From Apiosordaria backusii (Eukaryota; Ascomycota; Sordariomycetes; Sordariales; Lasiosphaeriaceae), in assembly GCA_030549205.1 (NCBI GenBank), contig JAUKTV010000002.1, positions 2,666,001 through 2,730,000 of the forward strand: a DNA stretch of 64,000 bases. Reading direction: 5' to 3'. Below, one piece after another: positions 20,885 through 32,574 of the stretch. Each line of letters starts with the position of its first letter. Position 1 is the first letter of the stretch. The notes beneath the pieces were generated by a model, which was not told the origin of the DNA, ran no database searches, and was given only the letters and a program-made list of their open reading frames with translations. The position numbers and the translations under genes are program-made.

Positions 20885-23005
20885 ATGTCGTCCCAATCTC
20901 CCGCTTTGAGGGCAGCCATTTTGGTCGTCTCAACGACAGCTGCCAAAGACCCCTCCACCGATGCCGCAGAAGCTACACTGCGCAGCGTCTTTGAACAAGA
21001 TGGTGGCAACCAATGGACTGTTGCTGGGACTCAAATTGTGAGTGACGATATTGCCGAGATCCAGCATCAAGTCGCTCTCTGGACGGACCCCGTGGATAAA
21101 GGCCACGACATTATCAATTTAGTAGTGACGACAGGCGGCACTGGCTTCGCAGTTGCTGATTGCACTCCCGAAGCTGTCTCAGCGATACTACACAAGGAAG
21201 CCCCTGGTCTTATTCACGGAATGTTATCATCCTCCCTGGCAATTACCCCTTTTGCCATGATGTCCCGTCCAGTTGCGGGCGTGAGGCACAATACAGTCAT
21301 CATCACCCTCCCTGGTTCACCCAAGGGTGCCAAGGAAAACCTCCAAGCTGTGATCAAGACGCTACCGCATGCTTGCCTTCAAGCAGCTGGAGCAAACTCC
21401 CGGGCTCTTCATTCTGGTGGTGTAAAGAAACTTGAAAAGGAAGCAGGGCTAGATTCGCAAGCTCAAGCTCCAACACCAGCTCACAGTCATGCTCATTCTC
21501 ACACTCACACCCGCCACCACGACCACAACCACAGCTGTCATAGTCACACACATTCAGAGGGCCATAGCCATGGCCACGATCACGGAAGCCTAGTCAGACT
21601 CTCTTCTGAAAATCCCAAATCCAACGATCCTTCCCTCGGCCCCAGCCGCAGACATCGATCCTCCCCTTACCCCATGCTCTCCGTCCAAGACGCCCTCTCC
21701 CTCATAGCAAAACACACTCCCTCCCCCACAATAATCACCACCAAAGTCACACCCGACCTCGTTGGCAAGGTCCTTGCCCAAGACGTCTACGCCTCCGCTC
21801 CGGTCCCAGCCTTCCGAGCAAGCATCGTAGACGGCTACGCCGTCGTCGTCCCCCCCTCCGGCCACCTCCGCGGCACCTACCCCGTAGTCTCCACCTCCCA
21901 CGCCGCCCCCTCCTCCAACCTCACCCCCCTAAAAGAAGGCCAAATAGCCCGCATCACCACCGGCGCCCCCTTACCCCCCGGCGCCAACTCCGTCGTCATG
22001 GTAGAAGACACAGTCCTCATCTCCACAACCAAAACCACCCACCCCACCACCAACCAAGAAATTGAAGAAGAATCCCAAGTCGAAATCCTCTCCGACCCCA
22101 ACCACCACCCAGCCAAACCCGGCTCCAACATCCGCGAAATCGGCTCCGACATCCCCCTCCACCACCTCGTCCTCCACACCGGCGACCAAATCTCCGCCGT
22201 AGGCGGCGAAATCGGGTTGTTATCCGCCATCGGCGCCCGCGAAGTATCCATCTTCCGCCCCCCCACCATCGCCGTCCTCTCCACCGGCGACGAGATCGTC
22301 GAGTCCACCACTCCCCGGGAGTTATCCCTCGGCGAAGTCCGCGACACCAACCGTCCCACCCTCCTCACCGCCATCTCCCGCGCCGGCTTCACTCCCCTCG
22401 ACCTCGGGATATGCTCCGACAAGCAAAACCACCTCGAATCCACCCTCCGCCTCGCCCTCCGCCAGTCCGACATCGTCATCACCACAGGCGGGGTGTCAAT
22501 GGGCGAGCTCGACCTCCTCAAGCCCACCATCGAGCGCTCCCTAGGCGGCACGATCCATTTCGGGAGGGTGAACATGAAGCCCGGCAAGCCCACCACCTTT
22601 GCCACCGTGCCCGTCAAAGACAACGACGGAAATCGTGTCCAGAAATTGATTTTTGGGCTTCCTGGCAACCCCGCAAGCGCGCTGGTGACGTTTTATCTGT
22701 TTGTGCTTCCGGCGCTGCACCAGCTGGCTGGTATTACCCCCCCTGGATTACCCAGAGTGCCCGTGGTGTTGAGCCATGATTTCCCGCTGGATAGATCCCG
22801 GCCGGAGTACCACCGGGCGATTGCCACTGTTGGGAGGGATGGGACGCTGGTGGCGACGAGCACGGGAGGGCAGAGGAGCTCCAAGGTGGGGAGCTTGAAG
22901 GGGGCGAACGCGTTGCTTTGCATGCCTAGCGGTCCGGAGCCGTTGAAGAAGGGGGAGAGGGTGGAGGCGTTGTTGATGGGGGACTTGAGGAGTGATGTAG
23001 CATAG
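20885..23005 (+). CDS. cnxE: Gephyrin-like molybdenum cofactor synthase (MogA-MoeA fusion)
   Basis: An intronless gene of 706 residues. It carries out the last two steps of molybdenum cofactor synthesis: adenylation of molybdopterin and insertion of molybdate. Both are needed for nitrate reductase and other molybdoenzymes. Residues about 8-175 are the MogA/G domain, with VTTGGTGFAVADCTPEA around 81-97 and TLPGSPKGAKENL. Residues 200-233 form a linker with 16 His in 34 residues. Residues about 260-706 are the MoeA/E domain, with VLSTGDEIVE, ITTGGVSMGELD, VNMKPGKPTTFA and FGLPGNPASALVTF. The G-linker-E order matches animal gephyrin and fungal cnxE/nit-9 and is opposite to plant Cnx1. The start is fixed by the G-domain N-terminus. 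Strong C-ending codon bias across 21.6-22.6 kb. Confidence 0.95.
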   Translation: MSSQSPALRAAILVVSTTAAKDPSTDAAEATLRSVFEQDGGNQWTVAGTQIVSDDIAEIQHQVALWTDPVDKGHDIINLVVTTGGTGFAVADCTPEAVSAILHKEAPGLIHGMLSSSLAITPFAMMSRPVAGVRHNTVIITLPGSPKGAKENLQAVIKTLPHACLQAAGANSRALHSGGVKKLEKEAGLDSQAQAPTPAHSHAHSHTHTRHHDHNHSCHSHTHSEGHSHGHDHGSLVRLSSENPKSNDPSLGPSRRHRSSPYPMLSVQDALSLIAKHTPSPTIITTKVTPDLVGKVLAQDVYASAPVPAFRASIVDGYAVVVPPSGHLRGTYPVVSTSHAAPSSNLTPLKEGQIARITTGAPLPPGANSVVMVEDTVLISTTKTTHPTTNQEIEEESQVEILSDPNHHPAKPGSNIREIGSDIPLHHLVLHTGDQISAVGGEIGLLSAIGAREVSIFRPPTIAVLSTGDEIVESTTPRELSLGEVRDTNRPTLLTAISRAGFTPLDLGICSDKQNHLESTLRLALRQSDIVITTGGVSMGELDLLKPTIERSLGGTIHFGRVNMKPGKPTTFATVPVKDNDGNRVQKLIFGLPGNPASALVTFYLFVLPALHQLAGITPPGLPRVPVVLSHDFPLDRSRPEYHRAIATVGRDGTLVATSTGGQRSSKVGSLKGANALLCMPSGPEPLKKGERVEALLMGDLRSDVA

Positions 23006-23578
23006 ATAGGAGGTGATCTGTTTTGCTTATCTGGAGAGTTAGACAGGATGCCAGCACTGCTCATGAGACACTTACGGAGTCATGTAGCATAACTAAGTAT
23101 CATGTTGTTCGTTGGTCTAGATTGATTAGGATTCTTGAGCAAGAGGATATAACGCAACTAACCAGATGGATAATGAACATAGCCAGCCTCTTTTGACTCT
23201 GCTCTCTTTTGTACAATAACTTTGAAAAAACGTTCTTTACTTCTACACACCCATTCATCCCCGAGTAATACATATGCCTGAACCATCATGCCTAATCAGA
23301 CCAACCAACCCGTTCCCCTAATTCCCATTTGCCGCCTTAATTTCTTCCAATAAAACGCCAAAGTGATGAAAAAATATGAAGCTTGCTTACTACACAGAAC
23401 AGACACGCTCGCTGTAGCAGTCTGAATCTCATGGGTTGTGGGTCTCTTCTTCTTGGGGGGGCGTCATATATATGTGGTGTGTTGTGTAAAAATGTGTAAT
23501 GTACACCGTTTTGTCATCCTTGATGATGCGTGTAATGATGATAGGTTAGACAGGTAGTAACTTCATGACTGAGAGCGA
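23006..23578. other. Convergent 3' intergenic
   Basis: Between the stops of cnxE and VMA16. Holds the two 3' UTRs. No other feature seen. Confidence 0.5.
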
Positions 23579-24498
23579 CTAGGAGTGCATTCCGAAATCG
23601 TCAGCCTTACCGGCAACGAGAAGTCCGATAATGAGCCCGAACAGTCCCAGAACTGAGCTGAAAATCTCAATGACGAGAATCTTGACGAAGCTGCGTGGAA
23701 CAATGTTAGTGCTTGTACTTCGAACGTGTTGTTTATCCCAGGGCGCACATACAGTGTAGGATCGGCAGCATCAGCAAGGGCAGCACCGCTGCCGTTGATA
23801 CCAACAGCAACACCGCAAACAAGGTTGCACATGCCGACAGTCAGACCAGCCCAGAAGAGCGCATAACCCGTAAAGTAGGTGCCGCCAGAGTATACGTCCG
23901 CGCCTTCAACAGGGGAAAGCTTGGCGGAGAAGACGATGGCCATGATGACGCCGTAGATGGCGACGACTTCGCAGAAGATAATGGAGATCAAGTTCTTGGT
24001 TCGGATTCGGGGAGCCTTGACACCACCACCGAGAATCGAGGAGCCCGTGATGAAGATACCCCTGTAGTTTGTATCGCCATGTTATTATGTTGTTCAACTG
24101 ATCAGATTGGTGGGGCGTGTCCATACCATGCTGCTCCTACTACTGAGAGACCGATACAGAGGGCAATGCCTGTGTCTGCCCACGCGTATGGAGAAACGGA
24201 TTCGAGGAAAGCGCCGACCTAGAAGAAGGGGTTCGTCGTAAGCATGCTGCCGACATCGCGTAACAGTAGCTTGGGCTGATAGGAGCGGATGGAATGGATG
24301 GGTGGATGTCATCGTACATTGAAAGCTTCGCCATTGCCGGTAAAGAGCATGTCTGCGCAAGCAGATAGTTAGCAAAAGGAAGCTCTTCATGATGGCCATT
24401 CCGCCATGCATGCTGCTGGCTGCTGGTGCAGGCAACTCACAAGCTCCCACCACAGTCAAGAGGGTTGTTATCCCCGCAACCCCGTACGTTAAGCTCAT
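23579..24498 (-). CDS. VMA16: V-type ATPase proteolipid subunit c''
   Basis: Five minus-strand exons: 24498-24441, 24352-24318, 24218-24127, 24061-23753 and 23690-23579, about 201 residues (yeast Vma16 is 213). It is part of the proton-carrying rotor ring of the vacuolar H+-ATPase. The start is MSLTYGVAGITTLLTVVGAY. Later come ESVSPYAWADTGIALCIGLS, WGIFITGSSILGGGVKAPRI and RTKNLISIIFCEVVAIYG, whose Glu is the likely proton-binding residue of this ring subunit. The end is IGLLVAGKADDFGMHS. All introns are short with consistent phase. One donor is GTACGA, a weak match. The gene is divergent from TOA2. Confidence 0.93.
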
Positions 24499-24882
24499 CT
24501 TGACTGGTTTATCGATTGCGCCGTGGTTCAATTTCGTGGTCGATGCTTGTCGTTCGGAAGCAAGCGGTCGTCAGGTCCCTTGCCAGAGCTTCGACAGTGC
24601 GTTCATCGGCTTGTTGCGTTGCGTTGCTTCCAGGTTCCCCAAACACAGATGTCGGGCCAATCCACAGCGCCGCCAACTGCCAAGCCTTGCAGCTGCGTTG
24701 GAGAAACAGAAGTGGGTCCCTTGACACGTGACTCAGCTGGCTTCGCCTGCTTCCAACTTCCTCAGCCCTCTTTTCCCCAGAACTATTTAAGCAACCAAAC
24801 TTTTGAACCATTCATCACAACAACCACGCCATCGGAAACTGCGGTATCAAGAAAACCAGGCTAGGCATCAGACACAGACACG
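24499..24882. promoter_or_regulatory. Bidirectional promoter VMA16/TOA2
   Basis: 384 bp between divergent start codons. A TATA-like TATTTAA at 24784-24790 lies about 95 bp upstream of the TOA2 ATG. No other factor sites could be assigned. Confidence 0.45.
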
Positions 24883-25565
24883 ATGGCAGCGTCTAACAAC
24901 TTTTACGATTTGTATCGTCATGGAAGGTACATATTTACTTGCACGCGTTGATGGCTGCGTGAGCCCCATTTGCGTGGGTGGTGGCGCACCCCCAGGCCGC
25001 AAAGCAAAGCAAAGCAAAGCAAAACATCATTCTTATTGCTGCCCACTTCCTATACACGTTCATCCATCTATATGATGTAAAATAAGGAAGTCGAGTTGCT
25101 GACCCTCCCTGACGGGATACAGTCTCGGCTTGACGCTGACGGATGCCCTCGACGAACTGATCAGAGATGAAAGCATCACGCCTCAGCTGGCCATGAAAGT
25201 TCTTACTCAATTCGATCGTGTTGTTGCCGAGACGCTTCAAGAAAAGGTCAAGGCTCGGTTGACTTTCAAGGTGAATACTATCCTCGATATACACAAACAC
25301 CCATCCGTAACCCTTGTATACCGACAACCCCTTCGTACTCTGCCTGCCCGATTTATGGCATGTGGTGAGAACATGTGAGGCTGACAACGAGGTTACACTC
25401 TCTCTTACATTACAGGGCTCACTCGATACGTATCGCTTCTGCGATGAAGTCTGGACCTTCTTGATCCGCAACGTCACCTTCAAGATGGAAGGAAACCAGG
25501 GGACCGTCGTCGCTGACAAGGTCAAGATTGTGAGCTGCAGCGCGAAGCGTAACGAAGATAAATAA
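24883..25565 (+). CDS. TOA2: Transcription factor IIA small (gamma) subunit
   Basis: Three exons: 24883-24926, 25123-25270 and 25416-25565, giving 113 residues, the usual size of TFIIA gamma. It pairs with Toa1 to stabilise TBP on promoters. Exon 1 gives MAASNNFYDLYRHG. The splice completes LGLTLTDALDELI, followed by ITPQLAMKVLTQFDRV and KARLTFKGSLDTYRFCDEVW. The helix-bundle N-terminus and beta-barrel C-terminus order is complete. The first intron is 196 nt and contains an array of CAAAG units (about 25001-25024). Phases are 2 and 0. Confidence 0.95.
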
Positions 25566-26579
25566 GCTGCTGTCTCACATGGGACTTGAGCTTTCGTCGC
25601 ATCATGGAACTTGGCTTTTTCAGTGGCAAGCTGGCGTTGGGCATTTGATTTCGCAGCATGTGGGCACGGGATGGGTGGTTTATAGGCGTTTATGGTCAAC
25701 CTAGAGGTTCTCACATGCGGGTTGCTTTGAGATTACATACCCGCAGAGATCTTATTTATACAGCAGCTCATGAGCTCTTTGAGACTCGAGATAAAACAGC
25801 TGAGCTAACAAAGACATCGGACCCGAGAGGTCCTCATATCACATTTATTCCGTTATCGTGCTCGCGGCAAGACATTGGACGGATCGCTTTGAGCCAATCG
25901 GCAGTCGTCTCTTGCCCACCATCTTGACTGATAGGTGTGAGCCTCACCCTGGATGAAATGCTCGGCATGTACAAGCTCATTGTTGCCGTCCTCGTAAAAA
26001 CAAGAATTAAAGAATATGGCGTTGAAAATGAAGTTGAGATTCAAGTTGAAGCAATCATGGTTGCTCACCTGTTCGGCGCCCTCGACACAGTGGTGCGACC
26101 CCTGTCCTCCCGCCTTCCTTAGCAGCACGTGCAGCACTGCAGGGGCTTGGTTTGATATCGATTCAGCACTCGTGTCAATAACGCAGCAATTCTGATGAGC
26201 TTTCTTCATCGACTACAGTGTCTTACATATGCCACTGAAGATTAACGAAGCACCTCTTATCTGATCTATCACCGTCTAAAACCCTTAGATTGCATGACTC
26301 GGCATTGCTACACCGCACACTACCAACAGTGGGACACCATAAACCGTTTTCGTGACAACTACCTCAGCCAAGCCCACATCCTTGGAAACGGCACAACCGG
26401 GAAACCGGAAACCCCATTGTTTCCCACCAGGAACCGAGAATTTTGTGCTCCCCAAATCGGTCTTCCAAGCAGTCTTTCTCCGGCCATCCGCTCCCGCACC
26501 CGCACTGAACGGGGATCACTTTCTTTTTAAAGCCAGTGGCCTTCCTTGTCAGCAGCCCGTGTCCCCACACGACTCAGCA
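25566..26579. other. Intergenic region
   Basis: About 1 kb with no supportable gene. The short open frames lack homology features. Includes the TOA2 3' UTR and the promoter of the next gene. Confidence 0.45.
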
Positions 26580-27833
26580 ATGCCCACGACAAGACAACAG
26601 GCGCAACGCAAGCGCCATGAAACTACTTCCTCCTCGTTAGACGATACAACTACCTCTCCAGTCTCAGCTGTGACTTCGTCGTCGATTCCGGTAAATACTG
26701 CAGCAACATCTCTCAAGAAGCGAGCCGTACCAAATCAGTCTTTGGCTGCAGACGATGAGAAGGACAAGCGTGAGATGAGCCGGCTTTCAGATGAGGAGCG
26801 CCCGCTCCTTCCGGACGGGACTGCCGTTGAAGCTGCTGTACCGTCAACGGCGAGCTGGAGCAAGAGAAACCAGTGGATTGTTTATGCGCTGGCTAGCGGG
26901 GCGTGTGCCGCTTTCAATGGTGTTTTTGCCAAACTGTAAGTGCCCACTACCTTATGTCTTGAAGATGACCTAAACTGATGACGATGTTAATTATGCAGAA
27001 CTACGACCGAGTTGACAACCACACTGTCCATGTGGATTGCACGCCTGTTGGGCTTGGAGAAGGCCGAAAGTGTTGTTGAGGTTGGTGTGAGAGGTGTAAG
27101 TTATATGTTTCAATCATGATCAAGTTCCAAATCGACAGTGTATCTAACATTTCCTCGCAGTCCTTCTTCGGCCTGAATCTAGTCTTCAACGGTATCGTAA
27201 GTACCCCTTTTCTTATATCTTTCTCTAACGGGTTTATACATGTATGGCCTGATAGTTGCATCATGTTCCCTGCATCATGCATTCCGGATTGGAATGCCGT
27301 CAATGGCGCGCAAATCAGGCACCACCCCTCCTGCATCCACTTCAGCCCTATGAGGCTACCTAGAAACCTCATCTCTTCACAGCCTCAACATCACCTACCT
27401 AAGGTACACATAACCCCCTTTCTAACCTTTGCGTGTATAGATGTGGACCCTCTTCACCACCGCTCTCGCCAAAGGCAACTCAACTACCCAGGTATCGATC
27501 ATGAACACGTCCTGCAACTTTTTTATTACCGCGATACTGGGGTTTGCGATTTTCTCCGAGGCGCTCCCGCCGCTGTGGTGGCTTGGGGCTGCTATGCTTG
27601 TGGCGGGGAATGTTATTATTTGGAGTAAAGATGAGGGGGTTAAGGGGGAGGAGGTTAGGGATGATGGGGCGTCATCGGCGGGGATTTCGCTGGCGACGAA
27701 TGATGGTGGGTTTGGGGGGAGTGAGAGGGGGGTGTTGGGGGAGGATGAGGAGGGGAAGAGTGAGGATGAGGAGGGGAAGAGTGAGGATGAGGATGTTTTG
27801 CAGGATTTGGTTGTTCCAGAGGAGAGGTCTTGA
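26580..27833 (+). CDS. TMEM42/EamA-like membrane protein
   Basis: Four exons: 26580-26935, 26999-27095, 27161-27196 and 27441-27833, about 293 residues. The N-terminal 98 residues are Ser/Thr-rich and probably cytosolic. After SWSKRNQWIVYALASGACAA come the segments FNGVFAKL, TTTLSMWIARLLGLEK, GLNLVFNGIMWTLFTTALAK, STTQVSIMNTSCNFFITAIL and WWLGAAMLVAGNVIIW. This arrangement fits the TMEM42 / small multidrug-resistance-like (EamA) group. The substrate is unknown. The C-terminus is acidic with two copies of GKSEDEE. Exon 3 is only 36 nt, and the following intron is 244 nt. Junction phases are consistent. Confidence 0.8.
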
Positions 27834-28330
27834 GCAGATGTAGGTTTGCGGGGGCTGTTTGTAGGATGGGGTGGGATGTTCTTTGAGATGTGATACCCAT
27901 GTTTTTGGAGAAAATAGCTTAGTTTTACAAATAGAAGATCCGATCGATACAGACTTTGGATATTTTACTCGTTACTGCCTCGATATATGTGCCTGTAATT
28001 ACAGCACTCCCAACGTCTAGCGGTTATTAGCGGGGTGGCTTTTACAGGGGTCTACCTTAACGATAAGGGACGGGAAGCTTAATCCGACTTTAGTGCGGGG
28101 CACCAGATTTTGGCAGTTGCTCGGCCGGCGGCGGGATCAACCGTCAACGAACCTTTGAAATCTTTTTGCGACAACCTAACCAAGCTTGTTGCGTACAGTA
28201 GTAGCAAAGCAGAGCAGAGCTTCGCACCCAGCCTGCAGATACAACTCGAGCCTGGAGGACGTAGCACAGCATTTCACTGCGCGCGGCAAAGAAAGCAAGT
28301 CAGCAAGCCAGCTAGCAAATCAAAGCTGCC
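27834..28330. other. Intergenic region
   Basis: Non-coding. Contains the promoter of TYW1. Nothing else recognised. Confidence 0.45.
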
Positions 28331-30806
28331 ATGTTTCCCAATGGTTGGGAAGTGAGCCCCGCCATCCTGGGGCGGGTTGCGGACTGTGAGTTTTTTCCGC
28401 ATAGTCGTCGATATGATGGTTCAGGTTCAGGGGAGGAGCTAATATGCTGTGATTGTGGTTCATATAGATGCTGTAGAGCTATGGCATGAACACCGCATCC
28501 CGATCATCCTCTCGACGCTGTTTATCCTCGGGTTTTTGCGGATTTATTTACGTTTGACCGATTCCCGACAGGAGAAGCTGGTGGCGTTGCCGAAGGTTTA
28601 CAACAGTGAGAAGAAGGGGTTGGAGGAGAAGAAGAACAAGACGGAGGAGCTTGCGAAGGTTGTTGTAAAGAAGGTTTCTAGTTCGGAATCATCTTCTGGG
28701 GATGATGAGAGGAGGAAAGCGACAGGGAAGAAGAAGTTGGGTGGGCCGAGGAGGATAAAGGGGGATGCGAATAAACGATTGCGGAAAGAGGGCGATAAAC
28801 AACAAGATGTTAAGAGGAAGATTCAGGTTTTGGTGTTTTACTCTTGCTTGACGGGGAGTACGGAGAAGATCGCGAGGCAGTTTGCGCAAGAGTTTGGGAA
28901 TTCATTGACGAAATCGACAGAGGAGGAGAAGGCACAGACGGCGTTCTTACCGCCGCAGGTTCTCGATCTTTCTGAGGTTGATTATGATGAATACTTTATC
29001 AGCCCGCCGAAGACGGAGGAAGGGGAGAAGGTGGATTACTTCTATTTGGTGCTGTTGCCAAGTTTCAATATCGACAGCATTAACGATACTTTTTTGGAGC
29101 ACCTTCAGGAGACGCACCACGATTTCCGGATTGATACCTCGCCGCTGGCGCCGATTTTGGGGTATTCTGTGTTTGGGTTCGGAGATAGGGAGGGGTGGCC
29201 GACGGAGGAGGAGGGATACTGTTTCCAAGCTAAAGAGGTTGATAAGTGGATGGCGAAGCTTACTGGGAGGAAGAGGGCGTATCCACTGGGTATGGGTGAC
29301 TGGAAGAGGGATGGGAAGGAGAGGTTGGGGGAGTGGAAGAATGGGTTGGTGGATGTTCTGGGTCAGATTGAGCAAAATGGAGGGTTAGGGGAGGGTGTTC
29401 CCGGCTCTGGTGACCCGATAGAGAGTGATGATGAGGAGGTTGAGGATGATGGGGAGGTTCTGTTCGACGAGCCTGCTGAACAGAATGGCGGGAAATCCAA
29501 GAGCTCGGGGAGTCTCGAGGATGTGGAAGATATCGGGCGTATCATGGCAGCGAATGGCAACACTGGGAAGAAGCCTTCAGCACCTATCGCGGTCGATTTT
29601 ACCACCGAAGGCAAGCCGAAAAGGAAGGCCGCGGCTCCGATCGTCATCAAGGAAATGGTGCCAAAGAACTCGCCTACATACAACTCTCTAACGAAGCAAG
29701 GCTACGCGATCGTCGGCTCTCACTCTGGTGTCAAGATTTGCCGCTGGACCAAGTCTGCTCTCCGTGGCCGTGGGTCTTGCTACAAATACTCCTTCTATGG
29801 CATTAACTCCCATCAATGCATGGAAACCACACCCTCCCTCTCCTGTTCCAACAAATGCGTCTTTTGCTGGCGCCACGGAACCAACCCCGTCGGCACCACC
29901 TGGCGCTGGGTCGTCGACCCCCCAGACTTGATCTTCAACGGTGTCAAGGAAAACCACTACAAGAAAATCAAAATGATGCGCGGCGTCCCTGGCGTAAGAG
30001 CGGAGCGCTTCGCCGAAGCCATGCGCATCCGCCACTGCGCCCTGTCGTTGGTCGGTGAACCCATCTTCTATCCTCACATCAACGAGTTCCTCGGTATGCT
30101 CCACAAAGAACGAATCTCCTCCTTCCTCGTCTGCAACGCCCAGCATCCCGATCAACTCGCCGCCCTTCAACACGTCACCCAGCTCTACGTCAGCATCGAC
30201 GCCTCAAACAAGGAATCCCTCCGCCGCATTGACCGCCCCTTGCACCGTGACTTCTGGGAGCGGTTCAACCGCTGCCTGGACATCCTTCGCGAACGTCGTT
30301 TCCAACAACGCACCGTATTCCGCCTCACCCTCGTGAAGGACTTCAACCTCGAAGACGAAGTGGAAGGGTACGCCGACCTAGTCCAAAAGGGCCTGCCTTG
30401 CTTCGTTGAAATCAAGGGGGTTACCTACTGCGGCACCTCCACCTCTTCCAGCGCGGGCCTAACGATGCAGAACGTCCCATTTTACACCGAAGTATGCGAC
30501 TTTGTGGTGGCGTTGGAAAAAGCGCTGAAGAAGAGGGGACTGAACTATGGGATCGCGGCTGAGCACGCGCACAGTTGCTGTATTTTGTTGGCTAGTGACA
30601 GGTTTTACAAGGAGGGGAAGTGGCATACTAGGATTGACTACGAGAGGTTCTTTGAGTTGTTGGAGGAGAGGGGGCCGGATGGGGAGTTTACTCCCGAAGA
30701 GTATATGGGGCCGGAGACGCCCGAGTGGGCTACTTGGGGTAAGGGGGGGTTTGATCCGAGGGATCAGAGGGTTGATAGGAAGGGGAGGCCGGTGGAGGTT
30801 TCATAA
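28331..30806 (+). CDS. TYW1: tRNA wybutosine synthase TYW1 (radical SAM)
   Basis: Two exons, 28331-28385 and 28468-30806, about 797 residues. TYW1 converts N1-methylguanosine-37 of tRNA-Phe to the tricyclic 4-demethylwyosine, using pyruvate and S-adenosylmethionine. A membrane segment follows the start (RIPIILSTLFILGFLRIYLR). A flavodoxin-like domain begins at VLVFYSCLTGSTEKIARQFA. An acidic linker follows, then the radical SAM domain with Cys478, Cys482 and Cys485 (CSNKCVFCW) for the 4Fe-4S cluster. The TYW1 C-terminal motifs GVTYCGTSTSSSAGLTMQN and AEHAHSCC are present. The start at 28331 uses an intron that joins RVAD to YAVELWHEHR. Codon use shifts from G/T-ending to C-ending near 29.7 kb, a change also seen in neighbouring genes. 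Confidence 0.95.
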
Positions 30807-31876
30807 GGCGGGGTTAGAAAACGGTGGGAAATTGTCTTGGGTTATTGGGAATATGTATTCATGAAATTTTGGCGCAAACCTGGGGTAACCTAGAGAATTG
30901 GCAGAATGGAAAAAGTGACATTTTGATTTTTGATGGCATTTTCAGATACAGGATTGTGTTGTCTATGTGTTCATATTGGCATATTCGTGTAGTATAGCAA
31001 TCAGACATGGAGAAGTGAGATGCTGGTTTAATATCTTGAGCTATGAGACTTGCCTATCTGCGCGCATAGATCGCGATGGTTCGTATCAGGGGCGATATCA
31101 GGCCTCCAGGCATACTTCCATCGTCGACGTTAAGCTCGGAGAAAGTGATGAGGGGCAGCAGCTCCCCCTCATTCAGTTCTCAACCACTGAATGTCCATAC
31201 ACCTTATCACATGCTTCTGTGTCACAGTTACGCGCACACAAGGAAAGTTTTTCTAACTTTTTTTATTTTTTGCTAATCATTGGGCGTGTGGTGGTTTAAA
31301 TCTCATTAATAGAGCCGATCATAAGCAAAGCCGCAGCAGCAACACTTTCTCTCTTTTTTTGCTTGTTTGCCGCCCCAACCCCCTAGTTTCCCATTTCCAC
31401 CCCTCCCTCCCATTTCATGAAACCAGTTTGCCCCCCTCCTCTTCCCCTGCCCGGCCCCACACTCCACCATCCCATGATAACTTCTATATGTACAAGCGTC
31501 TTTTTATACACTCCCTTCTTAGAAAAAAGAAGGGGAAAATCGGATTTGTTCCCCGTCGCCTGAAGAAGAAGAACAAAAATCAAGCGCAAAATGATTGCCG
31601 TTTTTCGCTGTCAACGAGTGGAGTGTGTTGCTGTTTGTCCGGTGTGATGTGTTGGTTTGCGCCCCGTGAAAAATGACAGTTCCGATTTCTCTCGCTCGCG
31701 ATGTGCCGAGGTCCTCCCATGATGTTGCCTGGCTGCTTGATTTTTGCTTTCCCATTCCTATGCGACAGGGTCTTTCTCTCACACCCCTGATCCAGTCGTC
31801 GTCATTTTGTCGGTATTTTGGGCTCATTATCGTCGTTTCCAGATCGTAGTCTTGTGTTTGGCGAGAGTTGGGGTTT
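30807..31876. other. Convergent intergenic TYW1/TOM20
   Basis: About 1.07 kb between two stop codons. T-rich tracts occur at 31258-31270 and 31349-31360. No gene supported. Confidence 0.45.
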
Positions 31877-32574
31877 CTAGTCCATATCCGCTGGGTTGAC
31901 GCCCATCTCCTCCATCTCGCGCATCAAAGCCGCCATGTCGACTCCGGGGGGGCCGGTGTAGGAGGTACCGATTTTGAGGGCGCCGTCGTAGGCGATCATT
32001 TCGGCGAGGATGTCGAGGATTGGCTTTTGCAAGAGTCAGTATGACAGTCAAATAATGGACTGAAGAACGAGCAATCTTACCTTGGAGACAGTCTTATCAT
32101 AGATGTTGATCAGGTCACCGGGGGTGGGGTAGACCTTGAGGGCCTTGTAGAAGCCAAGGGCGGCTTCGAGAGCCTTGGAGGGGTCAGCGGCGAGGGTCTC
32201 ACCGATCTGAACCTGCTCCAAGAAGTATTGCTCCTTCTCCTCCGAGTTGTCGGGGAAGCCCTCGGCCTTGGCTTCGTCTACGGCGAGGTAGATGGCTTGC
32301 TTCTGAGCTTCGGCATCGGCGATGGCTTGGTCTTTTGCGGTGCGGGCCTGGCGGCGGTCGTTGCGGCGCAATTCTCTCCTGAACTCAGCGCTGCTGCGGC
32401 GGCGGTAGTCGAAGTACACGGCATAAGCTGTGATGGGGACAGTTAGCTTTTTTGTGACCTGGCGCAGGGAGGGGGCGGGACGGTGGAAGCTGGACTGGAC
32501 TAAAACGTACCCAGGAGGCCAGTAGCAACCGCGGCTACAGCAATGACTGCAGGTCTTGTCGTTGATGATTCCAT
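31877..32574 (-). CDS. TOM20: Mitochondrial import receptor TOM20
   Basis: Three minus-strand exons: 32574-32511, 32427-32081 and 32023-31877, giving 185 residues, close to Neurospora Tom20. It is an outer-membrane receptor for presequences. The N-terminal anchor is PAVIAVAAVATGLLGAYAVY, followed directly by the basic FDYRRRSSAEFRRELRR. The receptor domain has EKEQYFLEQVQIGETLAADP, FYKALKVYPTPGDLINIYDK and, after the last splice, the C-terminal methionine-rich MAALMREMEEMGVNPADMD. Phases are 1 and 0. Divergent with EXO84. Confidence 0.95.

Noticed and set aside
21877..22668. A 263-codon minus-strand frame opposite cnxE
   Set aside because: Antisense shadow of the MoeA domain caused by strong C-ending codon use. 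No domain in its product.
28449..28467. Reading frame of TYW1 opening inside the intron
   Set aside because: There is no ATG in that frame there. Splicing 28385 to 28468 gives a proper ATG and a family-like N-terminus.
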